In this document: positions 63,409 to 64,000 of the stretch, one piece after another
Layout of the letters: each line of letters opens with the position of its first letter
Position numbering within the stretch: position 1 is the first letter of the stretch
Assembly: GCA_902778165.1 (NCBI GenBank)
Contig: CACYWQ010000012.1
Coordinates: 39,156 to 103,155, forward strand
DNA: 64,000 bases
Direction of reading: 5' to 3'
Origin: an uncultured Lachnospiraceae bacterium
GTDB lineage: Bacteria > Bacillota > Clostridia > Lachnospirales > Lachnospiraceae
The notes under the pieces: model-generated
Database searches by the model: none
What the model saw: the letters and a program-made list of their open reading frames with translations, nothing else
Told to the model about the DNA's origin: nothing
Program-made: the position numbers and the translations under genes

Positions 63409-64000
63409 ATGAGTACGGTATTAATGATATTTGTTATTATAACTGCATTACTTGGCATGACGGTATTTAATGGCAACATCTTATTCTGTCTGATATCGAT
63501 CATATTGGGAGCAGGATATTTCGTATTGTCGATGTTTGCTAAGGGTAAGCTAAACGACAAGTTGCTTGGAGCGATTCGATATGGTCTTGTGATCTTAGGA
63601 ATAGTATTAGTGTCCATGTGCGGTATCAGGCATACGAAAGGTGGCTTGTATGAGTATATGGACAAGATGGCGAAAGCGGAGAAACTGCTCGGTGATGAGA
63701 AATACTCAGCCGCACGTAATGCTTATGAGGATATAGCGGATATGCATGGTCAGACGGATGAGATCACCTTGGCATATGCAACTATAGACCTGTACGAAGA
63801 AGATTATGATGCCGTGATAGAGGATGTGGCTATGTTTGCTGATCCGGGCTCACGTATTGCTTATGATCTTAAACTGACTGCAATGCAACTCAAAGAGAAT
63901 GAGGATAAAGAGAAAACTTATAAGGGAGTCGGCACAGAACTCGGAGATATGTATATAGAAGCTGCTGCGGCATATCCTGATTGGACATATGCCAATCTGA
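63409..64000 (+). CDS. small membrane/TPR-like protein, unknown function (3' end outside window)
   Basis: The frame opens at ATG 63409, three bases after the previous stop with GAGGA upstream, and stays open to the end of the window (197 codons seen). Two or three membrane helices (VLMIFVIITALLGMTVF; ILFCLISIILGAGYFVL; YGLVILGIVLVSMCG) are followed by a helical TPR-like part (AEKLLGDEKYSAARNAYEDIAD, abridged). It looks like a reduced relative of its upstream neighbour and is probably co-transcribed with it. Confidence 0.65.
   Translation, partial: MSTVLMIFVIITALLGMTVFNGNILFCLISIILGAGYFVLSMFAKGKLNDKLLGAIRYGLVILGIVLVSMCGIRHTKGGLYEYMDKMAKAEKLLGDEKYSAARNAYEDIADMHGQTDEITLAYATIDLYEEDYDAVIEDVAMFADPGSRIAYDLKLTAMQLKENEDKEKTYKGVGTELGDMYIEAAAAYPDWTYANL

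Overview
The window comes from a low-to-mid GC Firmicute, most likely a Lachnospiraceae-type Clostridium (Butyrivibrio/Pseudobutyrivibrio-like). This is inferred from gene content: type III glutamine synthetase, an ammonium channel fused to P-II, an archaeal-type IMP cyclohydrolase beside a stand-alone AICAR formyltransferase, GLUG-repeat surface proteins, many zinc-ribbon/membrane proteins, strong AGGAGG ribosome sites and TTGACA/TATAAT-like promoters. Every gene recognised lies on the + strand. The genes look chromosomal; no insertion sequence, phage, plasmid or CRISPR array was seen.

Layout. (1) 1-8.1 kb: end of an NhaC-type antiporter, then folate genes (folC, folE, a disrupted folP, a fused folB-folK) with a complete ECF vitamin-type transporter (S, fused A1A2, T) inserted among them. 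(2) 8.1-13.7 kb: two envelope proteins of unknown role, one with an Asp-Lys linker, a hybrid sensor kinase and surE. (3) 13.7-19.9 kb: mnmA, the purO/AICARFT pair for the last two steps of purine synthesis, three small zinc-ribbon/membrane proteins, tRNA-Pro(AGG) and metF. (4) 20-28.9 kb: an MMPL/RND-type transporter overlapping a large GLUG-repeat surface protein, a PHP-type histidinol phosphatase and an HD-GYP protein. (5) 29-38.4 kb: a TPR-DUF4037-DUF4125 protein, GAPDH, a zinc-ribbon membrane protein, a tandem AAA protein and a GGDEF protein.

(6) 38.4-60.9 kb is a continuous nitrogen block: glnN, amtB-PII, carA, carB, purF, a LuxR-type regulator, a second P-II gene heading a potABCD polyamine-type ABC transporter operon, two paralogous ornithine-cyclodeaminase-family enzymes, a four-gene amine/imino-acid oxidase-like complex (2Fe-2S, FAD plus 2x[4Fe-4S], BFD-like, DAO-like) and an iron-type alcohol dehydrogenase. 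The order suggests ammonium assimilation, glutamine use, and nitrogen-controlled import and anaerobic oxidation of an amine or imino acid. Several genes here have a promoter or gene end followed by a hairpin with a U-run just before the ribosome site, which suggests control by conditional termination. (7) 60.9-64 kb: two membrane proteins with TPR-like tails; the last runs off the window.

The most unusual points are the P-II/pot/OCD/oxidase locus with its repeated leader hairpins, the out-of-frame loss of the DPGIGFGK-region of folP, the degenerate-plus-intact AAA tandem, and the TPR-DUF4037-DUF4125 fusion. No search could be run: all assignments rest on reading motifs, and substrates are inference.
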